From CAZABC01 sp964483405 (lineage in GTDB: Bacteria > Chloroflexota > Limnocylindria > Limnocylindrales > CSP1-4): 64,000 nt of DNA. The stretch spans positions 1 to 64,000 of the forward strand of contig CAZABC010000014.1 of NCBI GenBank assembly GCA_964483405.1, given 5' to 3'. Below the pieces are notes generated by a model, which saw only the letters and a list, made by a program, of their open reading frames with translations, ran no database searches and was not told the DNA's origin. Both the position numbers and the translations under genes were made by a program. Shown piece by piece: positions 24,905 to 32,681 of the stretch (its first letter is position 1; each line of letters begins with the position of its first letter).

Positions 24905-25432
24905 CTACCAGCGGTCGTAGCGGACGAGCTCCTCGAGCGGCTTCCGCTGGACGTGGCGCGGCGAGGCGTCGGGCGTGTCGGCGGGGAAGCCGAGCGGCGT
25001 GAAGAGCCGCGGCTCGGCCTCGTCGGGGGTCGCGAGGACCTCCCGGGCGGCGGCGGGGTCGAACGCGGCGATCCAGCAGGTGCCGAGGCCCACGTCGGCC
25101 GCCGCGAGGACCAGGTGGTCCATGACGATCGCGGCATCGACATCGGCATGGCTCCGGCCGTCGTACATCGTCCGCCGCCACGCCTCGGCCGGGATCGCAC
25201 AGACGCACAGGACGATCGGCGCCTGCACGAACCAGTCGCGGTCGTAGATGCGCCGCAGCTCGGCCTCGCGACCGGGGGTCCGGACGACGATGATCCGGAA
25301 CGGCTGCTTGTTGGCGGCGGTCGGGGCGATCCGGCCGGCCTCGAGAACCGTCGCGAGCAGGTCGTCGGGTACCGGATCGGGCCGATAGGCGCGCGAGCTG
25401 TAGCGGCGCCGGGCGAGGTCGAGGAATGTCAT
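24905..25432 (-). CDS. Nitroreductase family flavoprotein
   Basis: 175-aa FMN-dependent nitroreductase-fold protein that reduces nitro or quinone-like substrates with NAD(P)H. FMN-binding motifs: RRRYSSRAYRPDPVP near the N-terminus (the RRSxR equivalent), APTAANKQPFRIIVV (residues ~37-51) and the glycine region ADVGLGTCWIAAFD (~113-126). The short length fits the compact subgroup. The ATG at 25432 has GGAGG with a 7-nt spacer. It follows the dimethylglycine dehydrogenase-like gene on the same strand with a 66-bp gap, so they may share a transcript. Substrate not known. Confidence 0.9.
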   Translation of the reverse strand: MTFLDLARRRYSSRAYRPDPVPDDLLATVLEAGRIAPTAANKQPFRIIVVRTPGREAELRRIYDRDWFVQAPIVLCVCAIPAEAWRRTMYDGRSHADVDAAIVMDHLVLAAADVGLGTCWIAAFDPAAAREVLATPDEAEPRLFTPLGFPADTPDASPRHVQRKPLEELVRYDRW

Positions 25433-25498
25433 GGCGCGCCTCCGAGCGGTGTCCCTCCCCGGTGGAGTATGGGCTCGGGGTCGGTCGCGCGGTGGTCG

Positions 25499-27952
25499 CT
25501 ACGCCCGGACGCGCTCGCCACGCGGGTCGTAGAGCGGGCGGAGCGAGGGCGTCGCCGCGTGGCGCCGGTTCGCGATCTCCACCTCGTACCGGCCACCGAG
25601 GATCCACTCGGGCGTCGCCGCGCCCGGCTCGCCGGCGTCGACGTAGCCGAGGGCGATCGCCCGGCCCAGGGTGTGCCCGTACCAGCCCGAGCTGGTCTTG
25701 CCGACGAGGACCCCGTCCCGCCAGATCGGCTCGTTGCCGTAGACGAGCGGCTCGGGCTCGTCGAGCGAGAGGACGACCAGGCGCCGACGCAGCCCCGCAT
25801 CCCGGAGACGCAGCAGGGCGTCCCGGCCGATGAAGCCACCGGGCTTGTCCCAGGCCACCGCGAAGCCGAGGCCCGCCTCGAGCGGCGTGTCCTCGTCGGT
25901 GATGTCCGAACCCCAGAACCGGTAGGCCTTCTCGATCCGCAGCGAGTTCAGGGCGTGATACCCGGCGTGCCGCAGGCCCAGCCCATCCGACGCGGCGATG
26001 AGCTCGTCGTAGACGTGCTGGGCCTGGTCGGCGGGCACGTGGAGCTCCCAGCCGAGCTCGCCCATGTAGGTCACCCGGAACGCCCGCGCGATCGTCAGCC
26101 CGACCTCGATGGACTGCATGGTCATGTACGGGAAGGCGTCGCTCGAGAGATCGGCCGGGGAGACCCGGGCCAGCAGCTCGCGGGAGGCCGGGCCCTGGAC
26201 GTTGAGGACCGCCCAGGCCGCGGTCACGTCGACGGCGACGCAGCGCGCATCGGGCGGGATGTGGCGCTCGGCCCACTCGAGGTCGCGCATCTGGTCCGCC
26301 GCGGCGCTCACCACCATGAAGCGGGTCTCGTCGAGGCGGGTGACGGTCACGTCGCCCTCGATGCCGCCCCGCTCGTTCAGCCACTGCGTGTACACGATCC
26401 GGCCCGGCTCCACCGCCACGTCGTTGGCGGAGAGGCGACCGAGGACCGCCTCGGCGTCGGGGCCCCCGACGAGCAGCTTGCCGAAGGAGCTCTGGTCGAA
26501 GACCCCGACCGCCTCGCGAACGGCCCGGTGCTCCCCGGCCGAGGCGTCGAACCAGTTCTGGCGACCCCAGCTGTACCGGTAGGCGGGCTCCATGCCGGGG
26601 GTGGCGAACCAGTTGGCGCGCTCCCAGCCGGCCGTCTCGCCGAAGCACGCGCCCGCCGCCGCGAGCCGGTCGTGGAGCGGGCTCTTGCGCACGCCCCGCG
26701 CGGTCTCGACCTGGCGGAACGGCCAGTGCATGTCGTAGAGGAGACCGAGGGTCTCGGTCGTCCGCTCCTGCAGGTAGCGCCGGTTCACCTGGAACGGCAT
26801 GAACCGCCGGATGTCGACCTCGGAGAGGTCCATCGGCGGGTGGCCGTCGACGATCCAGTCGGCGACCGCGCGACCGGCTCCCGGCCCGGACTGGAAGCCG
26901 ACCGAGTTGAAGCCGGCGGCCACGAAGTAGCCGCGGAGCCCCGGCGCCTCACCGAGGATGTACCGGTCGTCCGGGGTGAAGCTCTCCGGACCGTTGAAGA
27001 ACAGCCGGATCCCGATGTCGTTGAGCAGCGGCAGCCGGCGGGCGGCCATCTCGACGAACGGGCCCAGGTGGTCCCAGTCCTCCGGCAGGGTCCCGAAGGC
27101 GAAGTCCTCCGGGATCCCGTCCATGCCCCATGGCTTCGCCCCGGGCTCGAAGAACCCGACCATGATCTTGCCCGCGTCCTCGCGGATGTAGGCGGTGTCG
27201 TCCGGGCATCGCAGCACCGGCAGGTCGGGCTGGAGCCCCTCGACCGGCTCGGTGACCAGGTAGAAGTGCTCCGCCGCGTGGAGCGGGATGTGCACGCCGT
27301 TCCTCGCCCCCAGCTCACGGGCCCACATCCCGGCGCAGTTGACGACGACCTCGCAGCCGATGTCGCCGGCCTCGGTCCGGACGCCGGTCACGCGGCCGTC
27401 CTGCGTCAGCACGTCCGTGACCCGGGTGTGCTCGAAGATCCCGCCGCCGCGCTGCCGGAAGGCCTTGGCGATCGCCTGCGTGGCGTCGGTCGGGTTGGCG
27501 ATCCCGTCGGCCGGCAGATAGGCGGCCCCGACGATGCCCGATTCGTCCATCAGCGGCCACATCCGCTTCGCCTCTGCCGCGTCGATCGCCTCGACGTCGA
27601 AGCCGCAGACCCGGCCCATCGAGATGCCGCGCTCTATCTCGGTCCAGCGCTCCTCGGTCCGGGCCACGAGGATCGACCCGGTCGTCCGGAAGCCGGTGCT
27701 CAGGCCCGTCTCCCGCTCGGCGTCCCGGAAGCACTCCTCCGCATAGGCGGCCAGCCGGGTCATGTTGTACGTCGCCCGCAGCTTGGTGACGAGCCCCGCC
27801 GCATGCCAGGTCGTCCCGCTCGTCAGCTGCTTGCGCTCGAGCAGCACGGTGTCGGTCCAGCCGCGCCGGGCGAGGTGGTAGGCGACGCTGACGCCGACGA
27901 TGCCCCCGCCGATGACGACGACGCGGGCGTGGGTCGGGATCCGGGTGCTCAT
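25499..27952 (-). CDS. Dimethylglycine/sarcosine dehydrogenase-like FAD enzyme with GcvT domain
   Basis: 817 aa, the length and order of mitochondrial-type DMGDH: an N-terminal DAO FAD domain (VVVIGGGIVGVSVAYHLARRG, residues 11-31; the flavin-linkage-type His in SGTTWHAAGL near 46-54), a connecting FAO_M region, and a C-terminal aminomethyltransferase (GcvT) domain (~420-817) with VGVFDQSSFGKLLV, TYMGELGWELHV and LRIEKAYRFWGSDIT. It demethylates N-methylated amines and can hand the methyl to tetrahydrofolate; its electrons normally go to ETF, and an ETF/ETF-QO pair exists at 3793-7280. The ATG has GAGGAG 4 nt upstream. A TAGCAT box at 27997-28002 is a likely -10. Exact substrate not determined. 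Confidence 0.9.
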   Translation of the reverse strand: MSTRIPTHARVVVIGGGIVGVSVAYHLARRGWTDTVLLERKQLTSGTTWHAAGLVTKLRATYNMTRLAAYAEECFRDAERETGLSTGFRTTGSILVARTEERWTEIERGISMGRVCGFDVEAIDAAEAKRMWPLMDESGIVGAAYLPADGIANPTDATQAIAKAFRQRGGGIFEHTRVTDVLTQDGRVTGVRTEAGDIGCEVVVNCAGMWARELGARNGVHIPLHAAEHFYLVTEPVEGLQPDLPVLRCPDDTAYIREDAGKIMVGFFEPGAKPWGMDGIPEDFAFGTLPEDWDHLGPFVEMAARRLPLLNDIGIRLFFNGPESFTPDDRYILGEAPGLRGYFVAAGFNSVGFQSGPGAGRAVADWIVDGHPPMDLSEVDIRRFMPFQVNRRYLQERTTETLGLLYDMHWPFRQVETARGVRKSPLHDRLAAAGACFGETAGWERANWFATPGMEPAYRYSWGRQNWFDASAGEHRAVREAVGVFDQSSFGKLLVGGPDAEAVLGRLSANDVAVEPGRIVYTQWLNERGGIEGDVTVTRLDETRFMVVSAAADQMRDLEWAERHIPPDARCVAVDVTAAWAVLNVQGPASRELLARVSPADLSSDAFPYMTMQSIEVGLTIARAFRVTYMGELGWELHVPADQAQHVYDELIAASDGLGLRHAGYHALNSLRIEKAYRFWGSDITDEDTPLEAGLGFAVAWDKPGGFIGRDALLRLRDAGLRRRLVVLSLDEPEPLVYGNEPIWRDGVLVGKTSSGWYGHTLGRAIALGYVDAGEPGAATPEWILGGRYEVEIANRRHAATPSLRPLYDPRGERVRA

Positions 27953-27996
27953 CGGGCTCCTCGGCGGACTCCTCGGGCTGGGCGGTCTACGGCCCG

Positions 27997-28002
27997 ATGC
28001 TA
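27997..28002 (-). promoter_or_regulatory. -10 candidate (TAGCAT) for the DMGDH-like gene
   Basis: TAGCAT on the minus strand, about 45 bp upstream of the ATG at 27952, leaving a leader of ~38 nt with a Shine-Dalgarno. Confidence 0.4.
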
Positions 28003-28081
28003 ATCCGCGGCGCGAGCCGGCGACGGCCCATCGCTCACCTGGCCCGGTGCCGGCCTCACGACCGTGGGCGCGCTCGCCGGG

Positions 28082-28375
28082 TCATGTCTCGGCGACCTCG
28101 TAGCCGGTCGGGCCGGGGAGGTAGAACAGCTCGTCCGGGTAGCACCACCGCCAGTCTTCGCCGGGCTGGGCCGACCGGATCATCGGATGACCCGTTTCGT
28201 GGAAGTGGGCCGTCGCGTGGCGGTTCGGGCTGTTGTCGCAGCAGCTCGTCCGCCCGCAGGTCAGGCACTGGCGCAGGTGGACCCACGTGGCCCCGATCTC
28301 GACGCAGGTGGAGCACACCTCGAGGGGGGGATCGACCGGTGGGTCCGCCACGAGATGGTCGCAGGGCTGGGTCAT
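28082..28375 (-). CDS. UBP-type zinc-finger protein
   Basis: 97-aa protein made of a single ubiquitin-hydrolase-type zinc finger (ZnF-UBP). Cys/His ligands run CDHL near the start, CSTCVEIGATWVHLRQCLTCG, CCDNSPNRHATAHF and HETGHPMIRSAQPGEDWRWC. In bacteria that lack ubiquitin these domains occur as small stand-alone proteins of unknown role, sometimes next to redox or transport genes. The ATG at 28375 follows AGGAGG with a 9-nt spacer. It lies about 130 bp downstream of the DMGDH start on the other side of that gene's promoter, so it is its own unit. Confidence 0.88.
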   Translation of the reverse strand: MTQPCDHLVADPPVDPPLEVCSTCVEIGATWVHLRQCLTCGRTSCCDNSPNRHATAHFHETGHPMIRSAQPGEDWRWCYPDELFYLPGPTGYEVAET

Positions 28376-28742
28376 CTGCCGGGTCCTCCTGGTGGCCGCC
28401 AAGTGCGGGCGGCCGGGTGCACAGCGTACGACCATGCGCCCGACGTCAGCCGTCGCCTCGGGGCCCCGGCCGAGCGACGCGCGTGACGGCGCCGACGAGC
28501 GATGCCACCGGATCCGGTCGGGCCGCGGTCCACGGCCCCGGCGACATGCCCGCGGAGGATCCTGCTCGACCCGGGGGCTATCCCCACCCGGCCGACGGGG
28601 GCTGACCGGCTGGCACCCGACGTGGCGGCGGCGCACGATGAGGTCGATGCGAGGCGGCGGCACTCGGGCGGCACCCCGACGGGACGTCGGTCTCTCGAAG
28701 AGCCGCACCGCCGAGGCACGGACCCGCTAGGAGGAGACGATC
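28376..28742. other. Intergenic region
   Basis: 367 bp between divergent genes. I see no supported coding sequence or RNA. The last 15 bp carry the AGGAGG ribosome site of the next gene. Confidence 0.35.
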
Positions 28743-28997
28743 GTGGCGACGAGTGACACGCCTGCGAACCCGGAGGTCAGGGCGACGACGGGCAAGGTCG
28801 GGCGGAAGGGCGGAGGGTCGACGAGGAACACGCCCCCGGCCGGCGGCGGGGCCGTGTACGGGCTCGGGATGATCGGCGCCCTCGCCTACTTCATCGGGAC
28901 CGCGGAGTCCGGGCGGGACTACGTCCTGGCCGTCGGCAAGGCCGTCGTCTGGCCTGCCCTGCTGGTCTACCGGGCGTTCAAGGTCCTGGGCGGGTAG
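28743..28997 (+). CDS. Small membrane protein, 84 aa
   Basis: Begins at GTG after AGGAGG. The first ~35 residues are polar and basic (KVGRKGGGSTRN), followed by a hydrophobic segment (AVYGLGMIGALAYFIGTA, ~37-54) and a second weaker one (YVLAVGKAVVWPALLVYRAF, ~60-80). Similar short proteins with a conserved GLGxIGAxxYFI segment are common in high-GC bacteria and unassigned. No partner gene is evident. Confidence 0.7.
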   Translation: MATSDTPANPEVRATTGKVGRKGGGSTRNTPPAGGGAVYGLGMIGALAYFIGTAESGRDYVLAVGKAVVWPALLVYRAFKVLGG

Positions 28998-29048
28998 GGC
29001 ATCCCGACCCTGCGGACCGTCCAGGCTGGCGACGAACGCGGTGATCAG

Positions 29049-29067
29049 GCTCGGTCGGTCACCGAGC
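29049..29067 (+). terminator. Hairpin downstream of the small membrane protein gene
   Basis: GCTCGGT (29049-29055) and ACCGAGC (29061-29067) form a perfect 7-bp stem around CGGTC, 51 nt after the stop. No U-tract follows. The rest of 28998-29247 shows no gene. Confidence 0.3.
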
Positions 29068-29247
29068 GTCGCTCAGGCGGTGACGGTCGGGCGCCGCGCG
29101 CGAGCCAGCCGCTCCGGCAGCCCCGGGCGCCACCGAGACTCGGTCCGCGTCCGGCTCGCCCACGGTGAGGCTGCGGGCTGCGTCGAGCGGCGCGCTCCTC
29201 GAGTGGCTCGGGCCAGCCGCGGCTCCGGGAGGTCGGGGAGGGGGAAG

Positions 29248-29323
29248 TGGAGCGGGAGACGGGATTCGAACCCGCGACATTCTGCTTGGGAAGCAGACAC
29301 TCTGCCAACTGAGTTACTCCCGC
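29248..29323 (-). tRNA. tRNA-Gly (anticodon CCC)
   Basis: 76 nt including an encoded CCA tail. On the minus strand the acceptor stem is GCGGGAG/CTCCCGC, the D-arm is ACTC-AGTTGGCA-GAGT, the anticodon arm is TCTGC-TTCCCAA-GCAGA giving anticodon CCC, and the T-arm is GCGGG-TTCGAAT-CCCGT with one G-U pair. All arms close, so the gene should be functional. It reads GGG glycine codons. Confidence 0.97.
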
Positions 29324-29415
29324 TCGGGAGCACGTCCTGAGTCTATCGCAGCCGCCCCGAGCGCTCAACGGGCGCAGCCATCGGCGTGCTCCGTCTCGGT
29401 CTGCGCGGCTCTCGC

Positions 29416-29958
29416 CTACACATCACCCCGGATGCGCGAGTAGACCACGCAGTCCACCGGCACGCCCCCGTGGTGCAGGTCCCAGGCCCGGAGGACCCCC
29501 TCCCGCTGGAAGCCGGCGCGCAGCACCATCCGGTCGGACGCCTCGTTGCCGACCATGACGAAGACGTCCAGGCGGATGGCCGCGGTCGTGGCGAACGTCC
29601 AGTCCGACACCAGTCGCAGGGACCGGGTGCCGACGCCGCGACCACGCGCCTCGGGTGCCAGCCAGAGGCCGAGGGTCGCCTGGTGCCCATCCGGGCCGAA
29701 CCGGGTCACGGCCCCGAGCAGCCGGTCGGTGGCGGCGTCGACGATGGCGAACGCCGCGCCCGTGCCGGTCCGCCACATCGCCCCCGAGCTCTCGATGAGG
29801 GCGTCCGCGTCGGCGGGCCCGAACGGCTGGGGGATCGTCACCCAGCGGGCGATCTCGGGGTCCTGGCAGACCGCGAGGACGGCCGGCGCGTCCGCCGGGC
29901 GCCACGGCCGCAGGACGAGCTCGTCGATCGTCAGGGTCGCTCCCGGCTCCTCGTCCAT
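29416..29958 (-). CDS. GNAT N-acetyltransferase, RimJ/RimL type
   Basis: 180 aa. The GNAT fold starts with LRPWRPADAPAVLAVCQDPEIARWV and carries the acetyl-CoA pyrophosphate loop in LAPEARGRGVGTRSLRLVSDW (R/QxxGxG/A motif, residues ~97-112) and the later FVMVGNEASDRMVLRAGFQREGVLR, typical of RimJ/RimL-like proteins that acetylate protein N-termini or small amines. Its ATG follows GGGGAG at about 9 nt. Stand-alone; substrate unknown. Confidence 0.88.
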   Translation of the reverse strand: MDEEPGATLTIDELVLRPWRPADAPAVLAVCQDPEIARWVTIPQPFGPADADALIESSGAMWRTGTGAAFAIVDAATDRLLGAVTRFGPDGHQATLGLWLAPEARGRGVGTRSLRLVSDWTFATTAAIRLDVFVMVGNEASDRMVLRAGFQREGVLRAWDLHHGGVPVDCVVYSRIRGDV

Positions 29959-30023
29959 TCGCCCATTCTCCCCGAACCGGGCGCCGGAGTCGCCGCCGCC
30001 GCTACCGGGTCGTCGCCGCCGCC

Positions 30024-30380
30024 CTACCGCCCGAACCGCCGAGACCGGTGCTGGTACGTGCGGATCGCCCGAAGGAAGTCGATCCGGCGGAAGGCCGGCC
30101 AGTGGGCCTCGCAGAAGTGGTATTCGCTGTAGACGCTCTGCCAGGGCAGGAAGCCCGACAGCCGGATCTCGCCCGAGGTCCGGATGATCAGGTCGGGGTC
30201 GGACGATCCGCGGGTGTAGAGATGCGCCGCCACCGCCTCGGCGGAGAGGCTGTCGGCGAGCGCCTCATAGACGGCGTAGACCGGTCGGAGGACGAGCCCG
30301 ACGGCCGCCCGGTAGGCGCGGCCGGAACGACCCGTGGCGAGCCTCGTCAGCGGGTCGCGCCGCGTGCGCAGCTGGTTCAT
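30024..30380 (-). CDS. Half-length cis-prenyltransferase (UppS C-terminal-like), 118 aa
   Basis: Matches only the C-terminal part of undecaprenyl diphosphate synthase: DPDLIIRTSGEIRLSGFLPW (the IRTxGExRxSxFLxWQ signature), then WQSVYSEYHFCEAHWPAFRR and a final RTYQHRSRRFGR. The residues that bind isopentenyl diphosphate and Mg in E. coli UppS (Arg194, Arg200, Ser202, Glu213) are kept. The N-terminal half with the catalytic Asp (MDGNGRWA region) is absent; instead there is a basic 50-residue head. The ATG at 30380 has AGGAGGG 3-4 nt upstream and overlaps the TGA of the HAD phosphatase gene (ATGA), so it looks like an intended gene rather than a random remnant. It could be a small subunit of a two-part prenyltransferase or a decaying copy. 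Confidence 0.7.
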   Translation of the reverse strand: MNQLRTRRDPLTRLATGRSGRAYRAAVGLVLRPVYAVYEALADSLSAEAVAAHLYTRGSSDPDLIIRTSGEIRLSGFLPWQSVYSEYHFCEAHWPAFRRIDFLRAIRTYQHRSRRFGR

Positions 30381-31081
30381 CGCCCTCCTGACGAACGAGC
30401 GGACCGCCTCGCTGCGGCCGTCGGGTCCGGGCTCTGGCTCGAGCTCGGCGCGAGCAGATGATCCACCCACTCGCCGACCCCGCTCCAGACGCGATCCACG
30501 CCGGCGGCGCGGAAGACGGCGGGTTCGGTCGTCCGCCCGACCGCGACGAACGACGCCCCGACCGCCCGGGCCATCTCGAGGTCGGCCGTCGCGTCGCCGA
30601 CGTAGACCGATCCGGCCGGTGGCACGCCCATCGCCTCGATCGCCCGGAGCAGCCCGTCGGGCCGGGGCTTGAGCCTGGCCACGTCATCGGCGCAGACCGT
30701 GACCTCGAACAGCCCATCGAGGTCGAGCCGCGCCATCGTCGGCGCGACGACCGATCGCGTCGACGCGGTCACGACGCCGAGGCGGACGCCACGGCGCCGC
30801 AGCCGCCGCAGCCCGCCACGCGCCCACGGCAGGACCCTCGGGCTGCCTCGCAGCATCTCGGCGGCCCACCGCTCAGCCGTCTCGTCGAGGCGATCCTCGG
30901 GCACCCCGAGCTCGACGTACGAACGGCGCCAGTCGGGCGTGTAGCGCTCCCGATACCAGGTCCGGTCGAGCCGGATGCCGAGCGGCGCGAGGGCCTTGAC
31001 GTTGGCCCGGTAGATCATCGCCATGGTGTCGACGAGGGTGCCGTCCCAGTCGAAGAGCGCCGCGGCGGGCAGTCGATCCAC
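30377..31081 (-). CDS. HAD-family hydrolase (phosphoglycolate phosphatase-like)
   Basis: 234 aa. HAD motifs: I, LFDWDGTLVDT with both catalytic aspartates (residues ~10-14); II, VVTASTR; III, LKPRPDGLL (Lys); IV, VYVGDATADLEMA. The cap is the small helical type of the PGP/beta-phosphoglucomutase group. It dephosphorylates a small metabolite; which one is unknown. The GTG start has no ribosome site but a TACCAT box 7 nt upstream, a leaderless pattern. The gene is overlap-coupled to a half-length cis-prenyltransferase, which hints at polyprenyl phosphate or isoprenoid phosphate chemistry, an inference from context only. Confidence 0.88.
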   Translation of the reverse strand: MDRLPAAALFDWDGTLVDTMAMIYRANVKALAPLGIRLDRTWYRERYTPDWRRSYVELGVPEDRLDETAERWAAEMLRGSPRVLPWARGGLRRLRRRGVRLGVVTASTRSVVAPTMARLDLDGLFEVTVCADDVARLKPRPDGLLRAIEAMGVPPAGSVYVGDATADLEMARAVGASFVAVGRTTEPAVFRAAGVDRVWSGVGEWVDHLLAPSSSQSPDPTAAARRSARSSGGR

Positions 31082-31088
31082 GGGTGCG

Positions 31089-31094
31089 ATGGTA
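31089..31094 (-). promoter_or_regulatory. -10 box (TACCAT), leaderless start of the HAD gene
   Basis: TACCAT on the minus strand ends 7 nt before the GTG at 31081; no Shine-Dalgarno lies between. Confidence 0.5.
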
Positions 31095-31119
31095 GGCCCA
31101 TCGACGATGACGACGATCC

Positions 31120-32289
31120 TCAGGCGCGCATCCGGGCCGATCGCGCCGGGTCCGGCGCCGCCGTCGAGTGGCGGACGACGAGCTCGATCGGCAGGTCGAC
31201 GGCGGGCTCGGCCGTCTCGTCACCGGGCCGACGGGCCGCCGCGTCGTCGCGCGGCCGGCCGTCACCCGGTTCGCGATCCGGCGCGTCGAGGAGGAGTCGC
31301 GCCGCGGCATAGCCCTTGAGCCGCAGCTGCTGGCGGACGGTCGTCAGGGACGGTCGGGCATGGACGGCCCGCGCCAGGTCGTCGAAGCCGACGATCGAGA
31401 GGTCGCGCGGGACGTCGAGGTGGACGGCCCGGGCCGCCGCGATGGCGCCGATCGCCAGTCGGTCGCTCATGCCGAGGATGGCCGTCACGCCGTCGGGCAG
31501 CTCCAGCAGGTGGCGCGCCGCCTCCGCCCCGAGCGCCTCGTCGCTGTGGGCGCACTCGAAGACCGGCGACCCGCCGGGGCCGACGCCGGCCTCGGCGAGG
31601 GCCTCCCGGTATCCGAGGAGACGCTCGAGCGAGATGTCGTACGTCGCGGCCGCCACCCGAGCCTCGCCGGCCGGCCCGGTGTACCCGTCGGCGGCCAGCG
31701 GCAGGCTGACGATGCCGATCCGCCGGTGGCCGAGCGCCACGAGGTGGCGGGCCGCCTCGCGCGCGCCGCCACGGTCGTCGACCGCGACGAGCGAGACCCC
31801 GGCGAGCCGGGGCTGGTCGACGATGACGACCCCGATGCCGCGGCCGAGCACGGCGTCGAGCGCGGCGGTGCCCCGCGGCAGCGAGTAGGCGACGAAGCCG
31901 TCGACGGCGACGTCGGCGATCGATCGCGTGTCGCCCGCGCGCGTCGCGGCGGGCAGGATCATCAGCCCGAGCCGCCGCTCTTCGCAGGCATCGGCGATGC
32001 CCCGGATGAGCTCGGCCGACGTCGGGTCGTCGAGGGAGAAGGGGAGCGGCTCCGGCAGGATCAGGCCGAGTGCGCCGGCACGCCGCGTCCGGAGCATCCG
32101 CGCCACCGGGTCGGGCCCGGCGTAGCCCGCGACCCGGGCGGCCTCGAGGATCCGCAGCCGCAGCTCGGCCGAGAGCTGGTCGGGCCGGTTGAATGCGTTC
32201 GAGACCGTCGTCTTGGAGACGCCGAGCGATGCCGCGAGGTCGTCGAGCGTCAGTCGCCCGCCGCGCGTCGGCCTGCCGGCTCCATCCAT
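31120..32289 (-). CDS. LacI-family transcriptional regulator
   Basis: 389 aa. The N-terminal helix-turn-helix LTLDDLAASLGVSKTTVSNAFNRP (residues ~13-36) and the hinge ARVAGYAGPDPVARMLRT are canonical LacI. The periplasmic-binding-like effector domain follows, with VDGFVAYSLPRG, VDDRGGAREAARHLVALGHRRIGIV and PRDLSIVGFDDLA. The last 60 residues include a non-standard Asp/Arg-rich insertion. The ATG at 32289 has GGGGAGG upstream. Upstream lie two near-identical operator-like elements at 32312-32327 and 32350-32365, which also form promoters for the divergent small gene, so self-control and control of that gene are likely. The effector ligand is unknown. Confidence 0.93.
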   Translation of the reverse strand: MDGAGRPTRGGRLTLDDLAASLGVSKTTVSNAFNRPDQLSAELRLRILEAARVAGYAGPDPVARMLRTRRAGALGLILPEPLPFSLDDPTSAELIRGIADACEERRLGLMILPAATRAGDTRSIADVAVDGFVAYSLPRGTAALDAVLGRGIGVVIVDQPRLAGVSLVAVDDRGGAREAARHLVALGHRRIGIVSLPLAADGYTGPAGEARVAAATYDISLERLLGYREALAEAGVGPGGSPVFECAHSDEALGAEAARHLLELPDGVTAILGMSDRLAIGAIAAARAVHLDVPRDLSIVGFDDLARAVHARPSLTTVRQQLRLKGYAAARLLLDAPDREPGDGRPRDDAAARRPGDETAEPAVDLPIELVVRHSTAAPDPARSARMRA

Positions 32290-32311
32290 CCGCCCCGGGC
32301 CTCCCCTGGCT

Positions 32312-32342
32312 TCTTGACCGATACAGACGAACCCGCTACGAT
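32312..32342 (+). promoter_or_regulatory. Tandem promoter/operator unit 1
   Basis: Operator-like TCTTGACCGATACAGA (32312-32327) overlaps the -35 TTGACC (32314-32319); after exactly 17 bp comes the -10 TACGAT (32337-32342). Directed toward the gene at 32411. Confidence 0.6.
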
Positions 32343-32349
32343 ACCGATG

Positions 32350-32380
32350 TCTTGACCGGTTCAGACCAGAATGATACGAC
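32350..32380 (+). promoter_or_regulatory. Tandem promoter/operator unit 2
   Basis: A second copy 38 bp downstream of unit 1: TCTTGACCGGTTCAGA (32350-32365; 14 of 16 bases equal to unit 1, and an imperfect palindrome with 6 of 8 arm bases matching) overlaps -35 TTGACC (32352-32357), 17-bp spacer, -10 TACGAC (32375-32380). This fits LacI-family operators with a central CG. Confidence 0.6.
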
Positions 32381-32410
32381 AGCGAGCCGGTCCGACGACA
32401 GGAGCGTCCG

Positions 32411-32659
32411 ATGTACGGCCTGATGACCACGACCGATGCCACCCGAGCCCGCGAGGCGGTCGACCGCGCCTTCCGCGAGCACACCAACTGCCGCATGTGC
32501 GGCGAGGCGATGCGGCTCGACGAGCGGAACGGAGGACTCTGGATCGAGTGCGCGTCGCTGCGCTCGCGGACCGGCCTCCGTCTCTGGATCGAGCAGGGGC
32601 TCCACGACCGCCACCGGATCGACCTGCCCGAGACCGAACCCGTCCTCGCGGCCGCCTGA
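32411..32659 (+). CDS. Small Cys-motif protein, 82 aa, divergent from LacI regulator
   Basis: Unrecognised. Contains NCRMCGEAMRLDE (CxxC, residues ~30-33) and a third Cys in LWIECASL about 18 residues on, an incomplete zinc-ribbon pattern. The rest is basic and aromatic (SRTGLRLWIEQGLHDRHRI). ATG at 32411 follows AGGAG with a 6-nt spacer. It is the only plus-strand gene downstream of two tandem promoter/operator units that match LacI-type sites, so it is probably the main regulated target. The role is unknown. Confidence 0.68.
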   Translation: MYGLMTTTDATRAREAVDRAFREHTNCRMCGEAMRLDERNGGLWIECASLRSRTGLRLWIEQGLHDRHRIDLPETEPVLAAA

Positions 32660-32681
32660 AGGGCCCCGAGACCGAGCCCGT

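Noticed and set aside
24905..27952. Long plus-strand open frame (over 1000 codons) opposite the DMGDH-like gene
   Set aside because: Antisense shadow of the nitroreductase and DMGDH genes; composition dominated by Arg, Gly, Pro and Val without motifs.
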